64,000 nucleotides of DNA from Fibrella forsythiae (GTDB taxonomy: Bacteria > Bacteroidota > Bacteroidia > Cytophagales > Spirosomataceae). The notes below the pieces were generated by a model. It saw only the letters and a list, made by a program, of their open reading frames with translations. It was not told the DNA's origin and did no database searches. Position 1 is the first letter of the stretch. Every line of letters begins with the position of its first letter. Location: the NCBI RefSeq assembly GCF_017353175.1, contig NZ_JAFMYW010000004.1:496001-560000 (forward strand), in the 5' to 3' direction. The translations under genes were made by a program, and so were the position numbers. Below are positions 10,752 to 19,294 of this stretch, piece by piece.

Positions 10752-11225
10752 ATGGCGTTTCCCTTTCTTGCCATGCAACAATCATCAACCTGGGCCAACC
10801 AGTATGAACAACTGGCGTCTGCAACTGACCTAATCAATGAATCGGTCAATATTATTATCAAAGAAAAGCACGTGCATCAGTACCCGCAACTGTCGACCCG
10901 TCCAAGCTTTTATCTATCTGAACAGCAGATTAACCAGGCCCGAACTACCGTTGCCGACCTGGTTAGCGCATTGATCGACGAGAACATCGACGAGCCAACT
11001 GGCGATGAATCACACGTTCACCTACCCGACAATCTGCTCGATGATTACCGAACCCGGCTGGATAATAACCCCAATGCCCGCGAACGATTTGAACAACTGC
11101 GTGATACGCTGCAATCAGACCAACCTGTCGATGACTCCGGTAAAGCGGCCTTAGACGACCTGGTCCTTACATTAAACAATAGCCGCAAACAGATTTTTCG
11201 AAAACTTAGACAATACGGCAGCTGA
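10752..11225 (+). CDS. Hypothetical protein of the sigma-metallopeptidase operon
   Basis: 157 residues, soluble, mostly helical and acidic in the middle (LIDENIDEPTGDESHVHLP), with a basic C-terminus (SRKQIFRKLRQYGS). I recognise no family. The ATG at 10752 is the first after the last in-frame stop at 10683-10685; a later Met (10773) is also possible. The codons before 10752 read as plausible protein (VAERINRRLLGRSIRSA) but contain no standard start codon. The stop TGA overlaps the ATG of the metallopeptidase by one base (TGATG), so the two products are probably made together. Confidence 0.6.
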   Translation: MAFPFLAMQQSSTWANQYEQLASATDLINESVNIIIKEKHVHQYPQLSTRPSFYLSEQQINQARTTVADLVSALIDENIDEPTGDESHVHLPDNLLDDYRTRLDNNPNARERFEQLRDTLQSDQPVDDSGKAALDDLVLTLNNSRKQIFRKLRQYGS

Positions 11226-12418
11226 TGAGACAGTTTCTCAACGGGTTATTTTGGGACCAACGGGGGCGGGCCATGCGCATGCGCGACGAATTAAGTCGGC
11301 TGGCGCGGTTACCCACTCTCCCCGTTGTCTTTGTGGAAGACACCTGTATGAAACTTGATTTTCTAAGCGAGAAACTAGACAAAATACTGAACGATCACCT
11401 TCAGCTTTTCAACGACCTAACCAGCATTTCGCCTGCTGATGCCGAACGGCTCTACGACGATTATAACGTTGGGCAGGTGGTTGATTACACCAAGTTCAGC
11501 GAGGCGCTGGAGAAGGCCGAGTTCAATTATACCGTTATCCGGCGCTATGGAGAAGCCGAAGCCGAATTTAGCCGGTTCCTGGCTCGTATTTACGACGAAA
11601 TAAACCTGACCAAGCCCCTGCCAGTAGTATCGTTTATCAGTAACGCGCACGATTATTACTGGGCTTACTGCCCGCAGGGAGTGATTGGGGCTCCCATCGA
11701 AGAAGAACACCACCTGCTGAACTGGCCCGATCTGTATCACGAAATCGGGCACTTCATCTTTGAAAGGCACGAACGTTTCCTGCTGGGTGACGGGCAGATG
11801 ACCCGCCTGGTAAACGATCATTTTGCGCCCTACATTGCCAATGCAACCACCCCTGAAGCAGTTACCCAATGGACCGACCGGCGGGCGCACTGGCTGGAAC
11901 ACTGGCTTATGGAGTTTTCATGCGACCTGATTGCTACGTACCTGACCGGCCAGGCCTATGCCTGGAGCAACTTTCGCCTGTCATCAATCATTCCAGACGA
12001 TAATTCGCGGCATATCTACACCAGCCAGATCACCCACCCACCGAATGAATCGCGCATGCGGGCTATTCTGACGATGCTCGACCGGTGTGGTTGGCCCGAA
12101 AACGACCTGATGCCTCTGAAAAAAGCATGGGAGAAGCACAAGCTATTGAGCCTCAATGTAGAACCTGCCGATTATACCGCTATTGCACCCAACGCACTCA
12201 TTGACGCTCTGGCCGACTTTGTTTATAACGAATGTTGCCATGAAATTGGGCTTCATGGTTACCACGACCAGCTAAAAAAAGCCGCTATCAACGTGCCGGT
12301 TTCTCATCTGCTCAATGTAGCCTGGAACCAGTTGCTGACCAACCCTACCGGCTATGCCGCCTGGGAAGCCGACCAGATTCGACAACTCCGCAACGATGGG
12401 TCAGACGCCCCTGCCTGA
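11225..12418 (+). CDS. Predicted zinc metallopeptidase (HEIGH motif)
   Basis: A cytoplasmic protein of 397 residues without a signal peptide. The zinc site is visible as LYHEIGHFIFE (His172, Glu173, His176). A second conserved-looking helix, LEHWLMEFSCDLIATYL, offers Glu230 or Asp234 as third ligand, the arrangement of gluzincin-type peptidases. The N-terminal 120 residues are helical (KLDFLSEKLDKILNDHL) and could bind a partner. I cannot assign it to a named peptidase family. It is the last gene of the sigma-factor operon and ends six bases from the end of the caspase gene on the other strand. A role in proteolytic release of a regulator, or as an effector, is inference. Confidence 0.7.
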   Translation: MRQFLNGLFWDQRGRAMRMRDELSRLARLPTLPVVFVEDTCMKLDFLSEKLDKILNDHLQLFNDLTSISPADAERLYDDYNVGQVVDYTKFSEALEKAEFNYTVIRRYGEAEAEFSRFLARIYDEINLTKPLPVVSFISNAHDYYWAYCPQGVIGAPIEEEHHLLNWPDLYHEIGHFIFERHERFLLGDGQMTRLVNDHFAPYIANATTPEAVTQWTDRRAHWLEHWLMEFSCDLIATYLTGQAYAWSNFRLSSIIPDDNSRHIYTSQITHPPNESRMRAILTMLDRCGWPENDLMPLKKAWEKHKLLSLNVEPADYTAIAPNALIDALADFVYNECCHEIGLHGYHDQLKKAAINVPVSHLLNVAWNQLLTNPTGYAAWEADQIRQLRNDGSDAPA

Positions 12419-12424
12419 CCCACA

Positions 12425-14569
12425 TCAGACGTATCCCAGCGTTGCCGGGGTAAACGAACCAGGTTTGCCTGCATAAACAGCCAATAACCCACCCGGCCGA
12501 AAATACCGCAGGGCCTCGCGCAGTTGCCCGTGCACTCGTTTAAGTGCCCTCTGCTGGCGGGCATCAGGTACGTCTGATTCGAGTAGGCGGTCGAGCTGCA
12601 ATACAGCCAGACTGAATGCCTCGCCGGTGTAGGGTATTCCCCGGCCGTGCAGCAGCAACACATTGGCAATCTGCTCATCCCTTGAATCTGAAGCACTGGT
12701 CTGCGCCAGCCATTGATTGCGTACTACCAAACCGTCGGGCAGTTCAGGAAACCAGTTGGCCAGGTTTCGTAGCCAATCACCTTCGGCCAGGTCGTAGCGT
12801 CGGGCTTGCAACAGCACCGTTGCCCCCACTAACGCGGCGAAGGGTGAAGCCATTTTTTGCTGGAGCGCGCCGTGTAAGAAGTCCATATCGACCATATCGG
12901 CCGCCGATGATACGTCGACAGTCTGGTATTTCTCCCATAGATCGGCTATTCGGGAAAGGCTTCCTCCACTCCCGTGCGCCAGATTGGCCTGCAGATCAGG
13001 AACATGCCCGTCGGCAGTGACAGTAAAATCGAGCCGGTAGCTGGGTACGTTCCCAGCCTGAAACATAGTCATTGGCGGCAGAGGAATGCCATAGGTTGTT
13101 TCGCCGTCGCTGAGTTGAAGCCAGTAGCGGTTCCCCGGCAGATTCAGCTGGAACGTAAGCCGGTAGCCGGTAGAGACCGCCGAATAGGTTGTCTGTTCAA
13201 CCAGGCTTAGTGGTAATTCTTTATTCTTCAGCCACCTTTTGGTATCTAATGAATAAAGTCGGGATTCGCTCCAAAATGCCGTAACCGACTCTCGCCCCAG
13301 TATGCGGTGTAGGCTCGCTCCTGATTCAGGAAGGCTTATTGGGTAGCCTGAATCAGCCTCATTACCAACCTCGTGGTATGACGGAGGGGCCATTGGCATA
13401 GGTTCATTGGTCAGTGGGTTTGTGGTGTCTGCGTAATGCGTATACTGTTCACGATTAATTCGGTAGGAAGGGCCACTATACGTATTTCCCCGTTCCAGGC
13501 TTATATCCAGTCGTTTAGTGAAATTGATCAGCTCCAGCTCCCTGACAGAGGGGAGCGTCGGTGCTGGCACGGTAGGTGACGTTACCTGTGTAACGACCGA
13601 GTATAGATCGAGCGGTTCGCTACCCAGTTTGATGTATTGTTTCGTATTCCACCCCGACGCTGTCAGCAACTGGTTATACCGCTGCCCGATGAAGCGCTGC
13701 AACGGAGCCAATTGCACCGAACAGGGAGCTGGCATACATTCGGGCACAAAGCCCTCCTTCGACTGTAAGCCGTCGAGCAGCGCTTGCCCAAATAGTGAGT
13801 AGCCATTACCAGGGCTATTGTGCTGGTGAGCCGGCATACCCGTGGCCGTGGCATAGAGAATAGCCGAGTTACAGGCCGAATTAACCAGTTCAGTTGAGGA
13901 GATAGTCAGAAAGCCGGTTCCCTGCACGTTGAGTACCGCCAGATCAGGATGCGTATTGCGGCAGGCATCCACAAAGAAAAACTGATCGCATACGGCCAGT
14001 TTGGTCATGGCATCGGCTAGTTTACGCACGTTCAGGGCACGGTTATGCGTATTGGGCAGGCCCAGGTAATCGGCCGGCAGCAGTATCTGTTCGCGAAGAT
14101 GAATTTCCAGGCCGTGGCCACTAAAGAAAAACAGCGACCGGCTTGCCGCAGCAGCTCCCTTAGGCAACCTACTCATCGCGTCGTTCCAGAATGAAATCGC
14201 TATCTCCTGGTTCGCAAACGAAGGCAATAAATTGTGCGCTAACACATCTGGCCCATTTCCACTGGTTACTGCCTGCGCAATTTTAGTGGCTTCATCGGCA
14301 GTTGGAGCCATTAGCAACCAGCAATGAGCTAGTGGGGCCGGGCCATACTGATACGAGGTACGGAGCCAGTTAAAGAGCGCGTAGGCAGTCCAAGCCGACA
14401 CGGCCAGTTGCCCCAGTCCGTAACTGTTTTCAGTTTTTTTACCTGCTCCACCTGTCAGGTGATCATAGGTACTTACCCCGATCAGCAGCGCAAAGGTACC
14501 GGGCGTACCGGGTGTCCAGTCAGGATTTATCCACAAACCGGGCTGGGTGGCATTGGGAGTGAGTGTCAT
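12425..14569 (-). CDS. Caspase-fold (C14 family) cysteine protease with unique C-terminal region
   Basis: 714 residues with no signal peptide. The N-terminal 230 residues are a caspase/metacaspase-like domain: the first strand is FALLIGVSTYDHL, the catalytic His is in LFFFSGHGLEI (His152) and the catalytic Cys in FFFVDACRNT (Cys203). Before the His lies a segment typical of caspase-like proteins acting on peptides. The remaining 480 residues contain beta-rich stretches (about 430-560) and a helical C-terminus (about 560-700), neither recognised, possibly sensing or interaction modules. The start codon overlaps the stop of the upstream alpha/beta hydrolase gene (ATGA), so they form one operon. 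Bacterial caspases act in regulated death and conflict systems; whether this one does is inference. Confidence 0.85.
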   Translation of the reverse strand: MTLTPNATQPGLWINPDWTPGTPGTFALLIGVSTYDHLTGGAGKKTENSYGLGQLAVSAWTAYALFNWLRTSYQYGPAPLAHCWLLMAPTADEATKIAQAVTSGNGPDVLAHNLLPSFANQEIAISFWNDAMSRLPKGAAAASRSLFFFSGHGLEIHLREQILLPADYLGLPNTHNRALNVRKLADAMTKLAVCDQFFFVDACRNTHPDLAVLNVQGTGFLTISSTELVNSACNSAILYATATGMPAHQHNSPGNGYSLFGQALLDGLQSKEGFVPECMPAPCSVQLAPLQRFIGQRYNQLLTASGWNTKQYIKLGSEPLDLYSVVTQVTSPTVPAPTLPSVRELELINFTKRLDISLERGNTYSGPSYRINREQYTHYADTTNPLTNEPMPMAPPSYHEVGNEADSGYPISLPESGASLHRILGRESVTAFWSESRLYSLDTKRWLKNKELPLSLVEQTTYSAVSTGYRLTFQLNLPGNRYWLQLSDGETTYGIPLPPMTMFQAGNVPSYRLDFTVTADGHVPDLQANLAHGSGGSLSRIADLWEKYQTVDVSSAADMVDMDFLHGALQQKMASPFAALVGATVLLQARRYDLAEGDWLRNLANWFPELPDGLVVRNQWLAQTSASDSRDEQIANVLLLHGRGIPYTGEAFSLAVLQLDRLLESDVPDARQQRALKRVHGQLREALRYFRPGGLLAVYAGKPGSFTPATLGYV

Positions 14570-15885
14570 GGCCTGTACCAGTTAGCGGCTAGGTGATCAC
14601 GCAGTTTTTCGGCGAATTTCCGGTAGAAGCTGGGTTGTTGCAGATAGCCGCCATGCGCCTGAACTACCGACATCCCGCTGCTATACGGTTCGTCGTCGAT
14701 GTCGACAAAGATTGGTTTGGCGGTGTAGCTCAGGTAATCGTTAGGGTCCCAGACGTTCCACCAGTGGCCCAGATGCGCCGCCGGGGGCAACGGCACCTTG
14801 TTTCCCAACGCCAGGCTATAGGCGGGGCTACTTTCGGCAAAGAGCTTCATTTCCTCGAAAACACCTACCTGCGAGGCCGTCGCACACCAGAAATCGACCT
14901 TCACATCCTGAAAAGCGGGCATGTTAGGCAGAAAATGCGTCAATGCATCGTAAACGATCTGTCCGCCCATACTGTGGCTGAGCAACACAATCGGTTCGCC
15001 GTCCCGGTGTTGTTGCAGGGTACGGGCTTCCAGTAATGCGTCCAATAGCCGTTGCATGATTGGGCCGGGCTGCTTGGGAGTACCCCGCCCTTCCAGGTAC
15101 GTGAACACATCGCCGAAGAACAGCATCACCCCCCGATTCAATTTGGGACGTACCTGATTCAGTACCCGCGTGAGGGCATAGCCTGGCGACTGGTCGGCCC
15201 GGGTCAGCGCTTCTTTAACCCGGTCTTTCAGATCGCCTAACCAACCCGGCCCCTGGAGGATAAGGCCCGTACGGGTCTGTTCAAGGAATGTGTAGCGGTC
15301 TTCTATTAACTGTTGCAGCAACGCCAGTTCGGCGTCCAGATCGGATTGGGCGGCCAGCTCGATGAACGTATCCCTGTCACGAGCGACGTCGTCGGCAGCC
15401 ATAATGGCCAGCGTTTCCTGCCAATTGCCGGTTTCCTTGGCCAGCACCGTTGCAACGGCCAGTTCACTAAGCTGATCGGGGAGCAGGTCTTTGAGCCGGG
15501 TACGTGGTTCGGTTGACACAGAGCCTGTTGTTGACCCCGCTATGATCAGGTTCGAACCGGTGGCAACCGGGCCAGCGAGCACAACTGGTGGCACTTCCCC
15601 AGGCAGGTTTTTCAGTTCGGTGTTGAACTCGGCCAGCATTGGTGCCTGCTCGGCTGGTGGTGGCGTTACATTAGCGCCCATTGTCCAGAGTGGAGTTGGG
15701 CAGGCCCGCAGATCCCAGGCAAACGAAGCGCCCAGATCACCCCAGAATACGCGGCGTACAGGTACGTCGCCCGGCACATTGTCCTGTTTTAGCTCGTCGG
15801 TAATATAGCGCCGGAGCATGGCTTCGCGTTGCTCCAGATCGGTTGGGTTTCGGGTAGCAACGCCGTGAATATGAACAACGGGCAT
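14566..15885 (-). CDS. Alpha/beta hydrolase (lipase-like) coupled to the caspase gene
   Basis: 439 residues with no export signal. The N-terminus VVHIHGVATRNP has the His-Gly of an oxyanion loop. The nucleophile elbow is LLSHSMGGQ (Ser305). Asp380 or Asp383 in NVWDPNDYLSY and His411 in VVQAHGGYL complete a plausible catalytic triad. A helical insertion of about 180 residues (130-300) separates the first strand from the elbow. It resembles intracellular lipase/esterase-like effectors more than a metabolic esterase, but the substrate is unknown. It is the first gene of a two-gene operon with the caspase, linked by a four-base overlap. A thioesterase or peptidase activity cannot be ruled out. 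Confidence 0.8.
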   Translation of the reverse strand: MPVVHIHGVATRNPTDLEQREAMLRRYITDELKQDNVPGDVPVRRVFWGDLGASFAWDLRACPTPLWTMGANVTPPPAEQAPMLAEFNTELKNLPGEVPPVVLAGPVATGSNLIIAGSTTGSVSTEPRTRLKDLLPDQLSELAVATVLAKETGNWQETLAIMAADDVARDRDTFIELAAQSDLDAELALLQQLIEDRYTFLEQTRTGLILQGPGWLGDLKDRVKEALTRADQSPGYALTRVLNQVRPKLNRGVMLFFGDVFTYLEGRGTPKQPGPIMQRLLDALLEARTLQQHRDGEPIVLLSHSMGGQIVYDALTHFLPNMPAFQDVKVDFWCATASQVGVFEEMKLFAESSPAYSLALGNKVPLPPAAHLGHWWNVWDPNDYLSYTAKPIFVDIDDEPYSSGMSVVQAHGGYLQQPSFYRKFAEKLRDHLAANWYRP

Positions 15886-16145
15886 GGGCGAACAGAGTTA
15901 GGGTAGCACACAAGAAAACAACTGCCAAACCTGTAACTTGCTACTCGTCAGCGCGGAGACACACGCTAACGGGTTAATGATAGCCCACGTAAAATAGCCA
16001 TTGTCTGACTTTCCACGAATCGAATTGAGTAAGCGGTTTGTATCGGGAAGTTCCCGCAGAATTAACTACGTCAGAAATAACAGGCGGTTGCCAAATTGAT
16101 GCCGATATTTGAACGTTTTTCGTTCGCTATTCTTCGTTGCGTCTT

Positions 16146-16574
16146 ATGATCATTGCACTTGGCACCGACCACGCTGGTTTTACTTACAAAGAATTGGTTA
16201 AAGACCACCTCACGCAGGCTGGCCACACCGTCATCGACAAAGGCACGTTCTCGCCCGATCCGGTCGATTATCCTGATTTTATCCGTCCTGCGGCTCAGGC
16301 CGTACTGGATGGCGAAGCTGAACGCGCTATCGTTTTCGGCGGTTCGGGCAATGGCGAGGCCATGACCGCCAACCGCCTTAAAGGCATTCGCTGCGGCCTG
16401 TGCTGGAGCGAAGAAACCGCCCGCCTCACGCGCCAGCATAACGACGCCAACGTACTCTCGATGGGTGCCCGCCAGATTTCTGAAGACCTCGCCCTCCGCA
16501 TCGTCGATATATTCCTCGAAACCCCCTTCGAAGGCGGCCGCCATCTGGCAAGGATTGCGAAACTCGATATCTAA
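16146..16574 (+). CDS. rpiB: Ribose-5-phosphate isomerase B
   Basis: Interconverts ribose 5-phosphate and ribulose 5-phosphate in the pentose phosphate pathway. It is 142 residues from the ATG at 16146, giving the canonical MIIALGTDHAG start; an upstream TTG at 16137 is less likely. The phosphate/active-site loop reads VFGGSGNGEAMTANR. It has Ser-Gly-Asn-Gly-Glu where the E. coli enzyme has its catalytic Cys (CGTG), which is the form found in mycobacterial RpiB, where a Glu is the base. HNDANVLSMGAR is the second conserved motif. The gene stands alone, followed by an inverted repeat and an acyl-CoA dehydrogenase gene. Confidence 0.93.
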   Translation: MIIALGTDHAGFTYKELVKDHLTQAGHTVIDKGTFSPDPVDYPDFIRPAAQAVLDGEAERAIVFGGSGNGEAMTANRLKGIRCGLCWSEETARLTRQHNDANVLSMGARQISEDLALRIVDIFLETPFEGGRHLARIAKLDI

Positions 16575-16577
16575 AGA

Positions 16578-16668
16578 GTCCTCAGTCTTCCGTCTTCAGT
16601 CCTCTGCTTCTTCGCCAGTATGAAGATGTAGCGAAGCAACAGAGGACTAATGACGGAAGACTGAAGAC
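16578..16668. repeat. Long imperfect intergenic inverted repeat (family A, copy 1)
   Basis: Arms 16578-16615 and 16631-16668 (about 38 bp) are near-complementary around a 15-bp loop. They are rich in GTCTTC / GAAGAC and contain CAGAGGACT. The same words recur at 54748-54855, so this is a dispersed element. Confidence 0.7.
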
Positions 16669-16676
16669 AGTAAAAC

Positions 16677-18458
16677 ATGTTTTTCTCTCCCCGCGACCTG
16701 CGTTTTCACCTGTATGAAGTCATGCAGGCCGAAAAGCTGACTCAACTGCCCTATTTCGCCGAGCACGATCGAACCTCGTTCGATATGGTTCTGGATGCCG
16801 CCGCGCAAATCAGCGAAACGCTGCTGCGACCGTTACTGACGGTCATGGATCGGGACGAACCAAAACTGGTAGACGGGCAGATCCGGGTGCATCCGCAACT
16901 GGGGGCAATCATCAGACGTTTCGGCGATGACGGCTGGATCAACGCGCCGTTTACCTACGACGAAGGCGGTCAGCAGCTGCCGGCGACGATCATGAACGCG
17001 GCGACATTCATTTTTGGTGCCGCCAATTACTCGTCGAGCGTGTTCCCGTTTCTGACCACCGGTGCGACCAATCTGCTGCGATCATTCGGCTCAAAAGAAC
17101 TCGTCGACCGGTTTACGCCCATGATGTACGCCGGTCGCTGGCAGGGAACCATGGCCCTGACCGAACCAGACGCGGGTTCATCACTGTCTGATATCACCAC
17201 CTCTGCCGAACCCACCGACGTACCAGGCGAATACCGCATTCGGGGGCAGAAAATCTATATTTCGGCGGGCGACCACGACGCCTGCGAAAACGTAGTGCAC
17301 CTGATGCTGGCCAAGATCAAAGGGGGCCCCGCTGGAGCAAAAGGCATTTCGCTCTTTGCGGTGCCCCAGAAACGTTTCGAATCTGGCACGTTGGTTGGTA
17401 ACGACGTGCAGACGGCGGGCATTTACCACAAAATGGGTTACAAAGGTGCTCCAATCGCCCACCTCATGGTAGGCTCGGGCGCGGGGGCCATTGGGTACCT
17501 GGTCGGCGAACCGCATCAGGGCCTGCGCTACATGTTCCAGATGATGAACGAAGCGCGGGTCGGGGTGGGCATGAACGCCGTCTCTATCGGCACCGCTGCT
17601 TATTACGCCTCGCTGGAATACGCCCGCGAACGGCCACAGGGCCGCCCCATTTCCGAGAAAGACCCAGCTCGGCCGCAAGTGCCGATCATACGCCATGCCG
17701 ATGTTCGCCGACTGCTGCTGTTTCAGAAAGCCGTGTTGGAAGGCTCGCTGGGGCTATTGTTGCAATGCAGCTACTACGCCGATCTGGCCCATGCAGGCGA
17801 TGGCGAAGTGGCCCAAAACGCGGCCCTATTACTCGATCTGCTCACGCCCATCGCCAAATCATACCCGTCGGAAATGGGTTGCCTGACAACCAGTGCAGCC
17901 GTGCAAGTGCTGGGTGGGGCGGGCTACACCACCGATTTTCCGGTGGAACAATTTTACCGCGAAGCCCGTATCCACCCCATCCACGAAGGCACCACGGGCA
18001 TCCACGGCCTCGACCTGTTAGGCCGGAAAGTGACGTTACACGGTGGAAAAGGCGTGCAATTGCTGGTTGCCGACATGCAGAAAGCCATCGCCGACGCCAA
18101 AACGCACCCGGAACTAACGTACCTGGCCAGCCAGTTAGGCGAAGCGATCAGCCACCTGACAACGGTGACAACGTACCTGCTTGGCCTCGCCGCCGACCCA
18201 ACCGTTTTTCTGGCCGATGCCACACTCTACCTCGAATTCTTTGGCATCGTTACGCTGGCCTGGCAATGGCTTCGGCAGGCAACCATAGCGCAGGCCGCGC
18301 TGCCCACCGCCCAGGGCGACGATCAGGCCTTTTATCAGGGCAAGCTCATGGCTGCCCGCTATTTCTACGAATACGAACTGGTGAAAACGCTTTCCCTGGT
18401 CCACCGCCTCCAATCTACGGATCATGTAACGCTGGAAATGCATAGCGATTGGTTTTGA
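16677..18458 (+). CDS. Acyl-CoA dehydrogenase, DmdC/long C-terminal type
   Basis: A flavoprotein of 593 residues that oxidises an acyl-CoA to the enoyl-CoA. It has the enlarged architecture of the DmdC (3-methylmercaptopropionyl-CoA dehydrogenase)-like branch rather than the 380-residue short form. The FAD-binding segment MALTEPDAGSSLSDI and strand region KIYISAGDHD lie mid-N-terminal. The helical domain carries GGAGYTTDFPVEQFYREARI and the likely catalytic Glu in IHEGTTGIHGLDLLGRK. A C-terminal helical extension of about 140 residues follows. DmdC-like proteins are common in bacteria that do not degrade DMSP, so the natural acyl group is unknown. Monocistronic by spacing. Confidence 0.88.
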   Translation: MFFSPRDLRFHLYEVMQAEKLTQLPYFAEHDRTSFDMVLDAAAQISETLLRPLLTVMDRDEPKLVDGQIRVHPQLGAIIRRFGDDGWINAPFTYDEGGQQLPATIMNAATFIFGAANYSSSVFPFLTTGATNLLRSFGSKELVDRFTPMMYAGRWQGTMALTEPDAGSSLSDITTSAEPTDVPGEYRIRGQKIYISAGDHDACENVVHLMLAKIKGGPAGAKGISLFAVPQKRFESGTLVGNDVQTAGIYHKMGYKGAPIAHLMVGSGAGAIGYLVGEPHQGLRYMFQMMNEARVGVGMNAVSIGTAAYYASLEYARERPQGRPISEKDPARPQVPIIRHADVRRLLLFQKAVLEGSLGLLLQCSYYADLAHAGDGEVAQNAALLLDLLTPIAKSYPSEMGCLTTSAAVQVLGGAGYTTDFPVEQFYREARIHPIHEGTTGIHGLDLLGRKVTLHGGKGVQLLVADMQKAIADAKTHPELTYLASQLGEAISHLTTVTTYLLGLAADPTVFLADATLYLEFFGIVTLAWQWLRQATIAQAALPTAQGDDQAFYQGKLMAARYFYEYELVKTLSLVHRLQSTDHVTLEMHSDWF

Positions 18459-18577
18459 GGAAGTTGATGTGGTTTTATCGCTCAATCTAAGCTGTGTCAA
18501 CTCCCACTGAGTAGGTAACTGAACACTGATCGCCATAGCCTGTTCAGACATATACGTTATGTTTAACTCGTCCGGCT

Positions 18578-19180
18578 ATGTCTTTTCAGGAATTAATGCT
18601 GACCTACGGCTACCCGATTCTTTTTATAGGAGTGATGCTTGAGAGCGAAGCATTCCTGATCGTAGCCGCTTATCTGGCCCATCGTGGCTATTTTTCGCTG
18701 CCAATCGTCATTGCGGTAGCCGCCCTTTCGTCATTTACCATCGCCCAGTTTTGCTTCTACATCGGGCATCGATACGGCTCAACTTTCATTGCGAAACGTC
18801 CGAAATGGCAACAGCGGTTTCTCCGCGTGCAGACGCTGCTTCAACGTTACGGATCTGGTTTGGTAGTTGGCTACCGGGCCATGTATGGGCTGCGGGGCGT
18901 TATTCCGGCGTCATTGGGGTTGGCGGGCTATTCCCGCCCGCGCTTTCTGGCAATCAACGCGTTAAGCGCGATCATCTGGGCGGTGGTGGTCGCATTGGCC
19001 GGGAATAGCGTTGCCCACGCCGCCGAGCAGGTGTATGTTCAAATTCGTCAGCACGACAAACTGGTCATTCTGATCTTACTGGGGCTGGGTACGTTGTGGG
19101 GTCTCTACCGACTGTATCGCCAGCCCGAGATTAAGAAAGTGAATACGCCAACGAACCTGGTTGATATCAATCAGGGATAA
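18578..19180 (+). CDS. DedA-family (VTT/SNARE-associated) inner membrane protein
   Basis: 200 residues with about five hydrophobic segments. The DedA/VTT signature is visible: an N-terminal re-entrant helix (LFIGVMLESEAFLIVAAYLA), the FYIGHRYG motif, and RAMYGLRGVIPASLGLAG with the conserved Arg and Pro, followed by a transmembrane helix. DedA proteins act as phospholipid (undecaprenyl phosphate or PE) flippases that need the proton motive force. A hydrophobic helix near the end is followed by a short basic cytoplasmic tail. It is flanked by its own likely terminator and not in an operon. Confidence 0.9.
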   Translation: MSFQELMLTYGYPILFIGVMLESEAFLIVAAYLAHRGYFSLPIVIAVAALSSFTIAQFCFYIGHRYGSTFIAKRPKWQQRFLRVQTLLQRYGSGLVVGYRAMYGLRGVIPASLGLAGYSRPRFLAINALSAIIWAVVVALAGNSVAHAAEQVYVQIRQHDKLVILILLGLGTLWGLYRLYRQPEIKKVNTPTNLVDINQG

Positions 19181-19237
19181 AGAGCGATCGAACTCGGAAT
19201 TGCGGATGTCGGCTTGGCTCCTGATCGGGGCGCTCTT
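19179..19237 (+). terminator. Possible terminator after dedA-like gene
   Basis: AAAGAGCG (19179-19186) pairs with CGCTCTTT (19230-19237), with ATCG/CGAT flanking pairs. The loop is long and has secondary pairing. There is no extended T-tract, so efficiency is uncertain. Confidence 0.4.
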
Positions 19238-19294
19238 TGCCTGAATGCGCTTGCGCCAGCACTTCGCGTCCGGAAGCTAAAATCCACTATTTTT

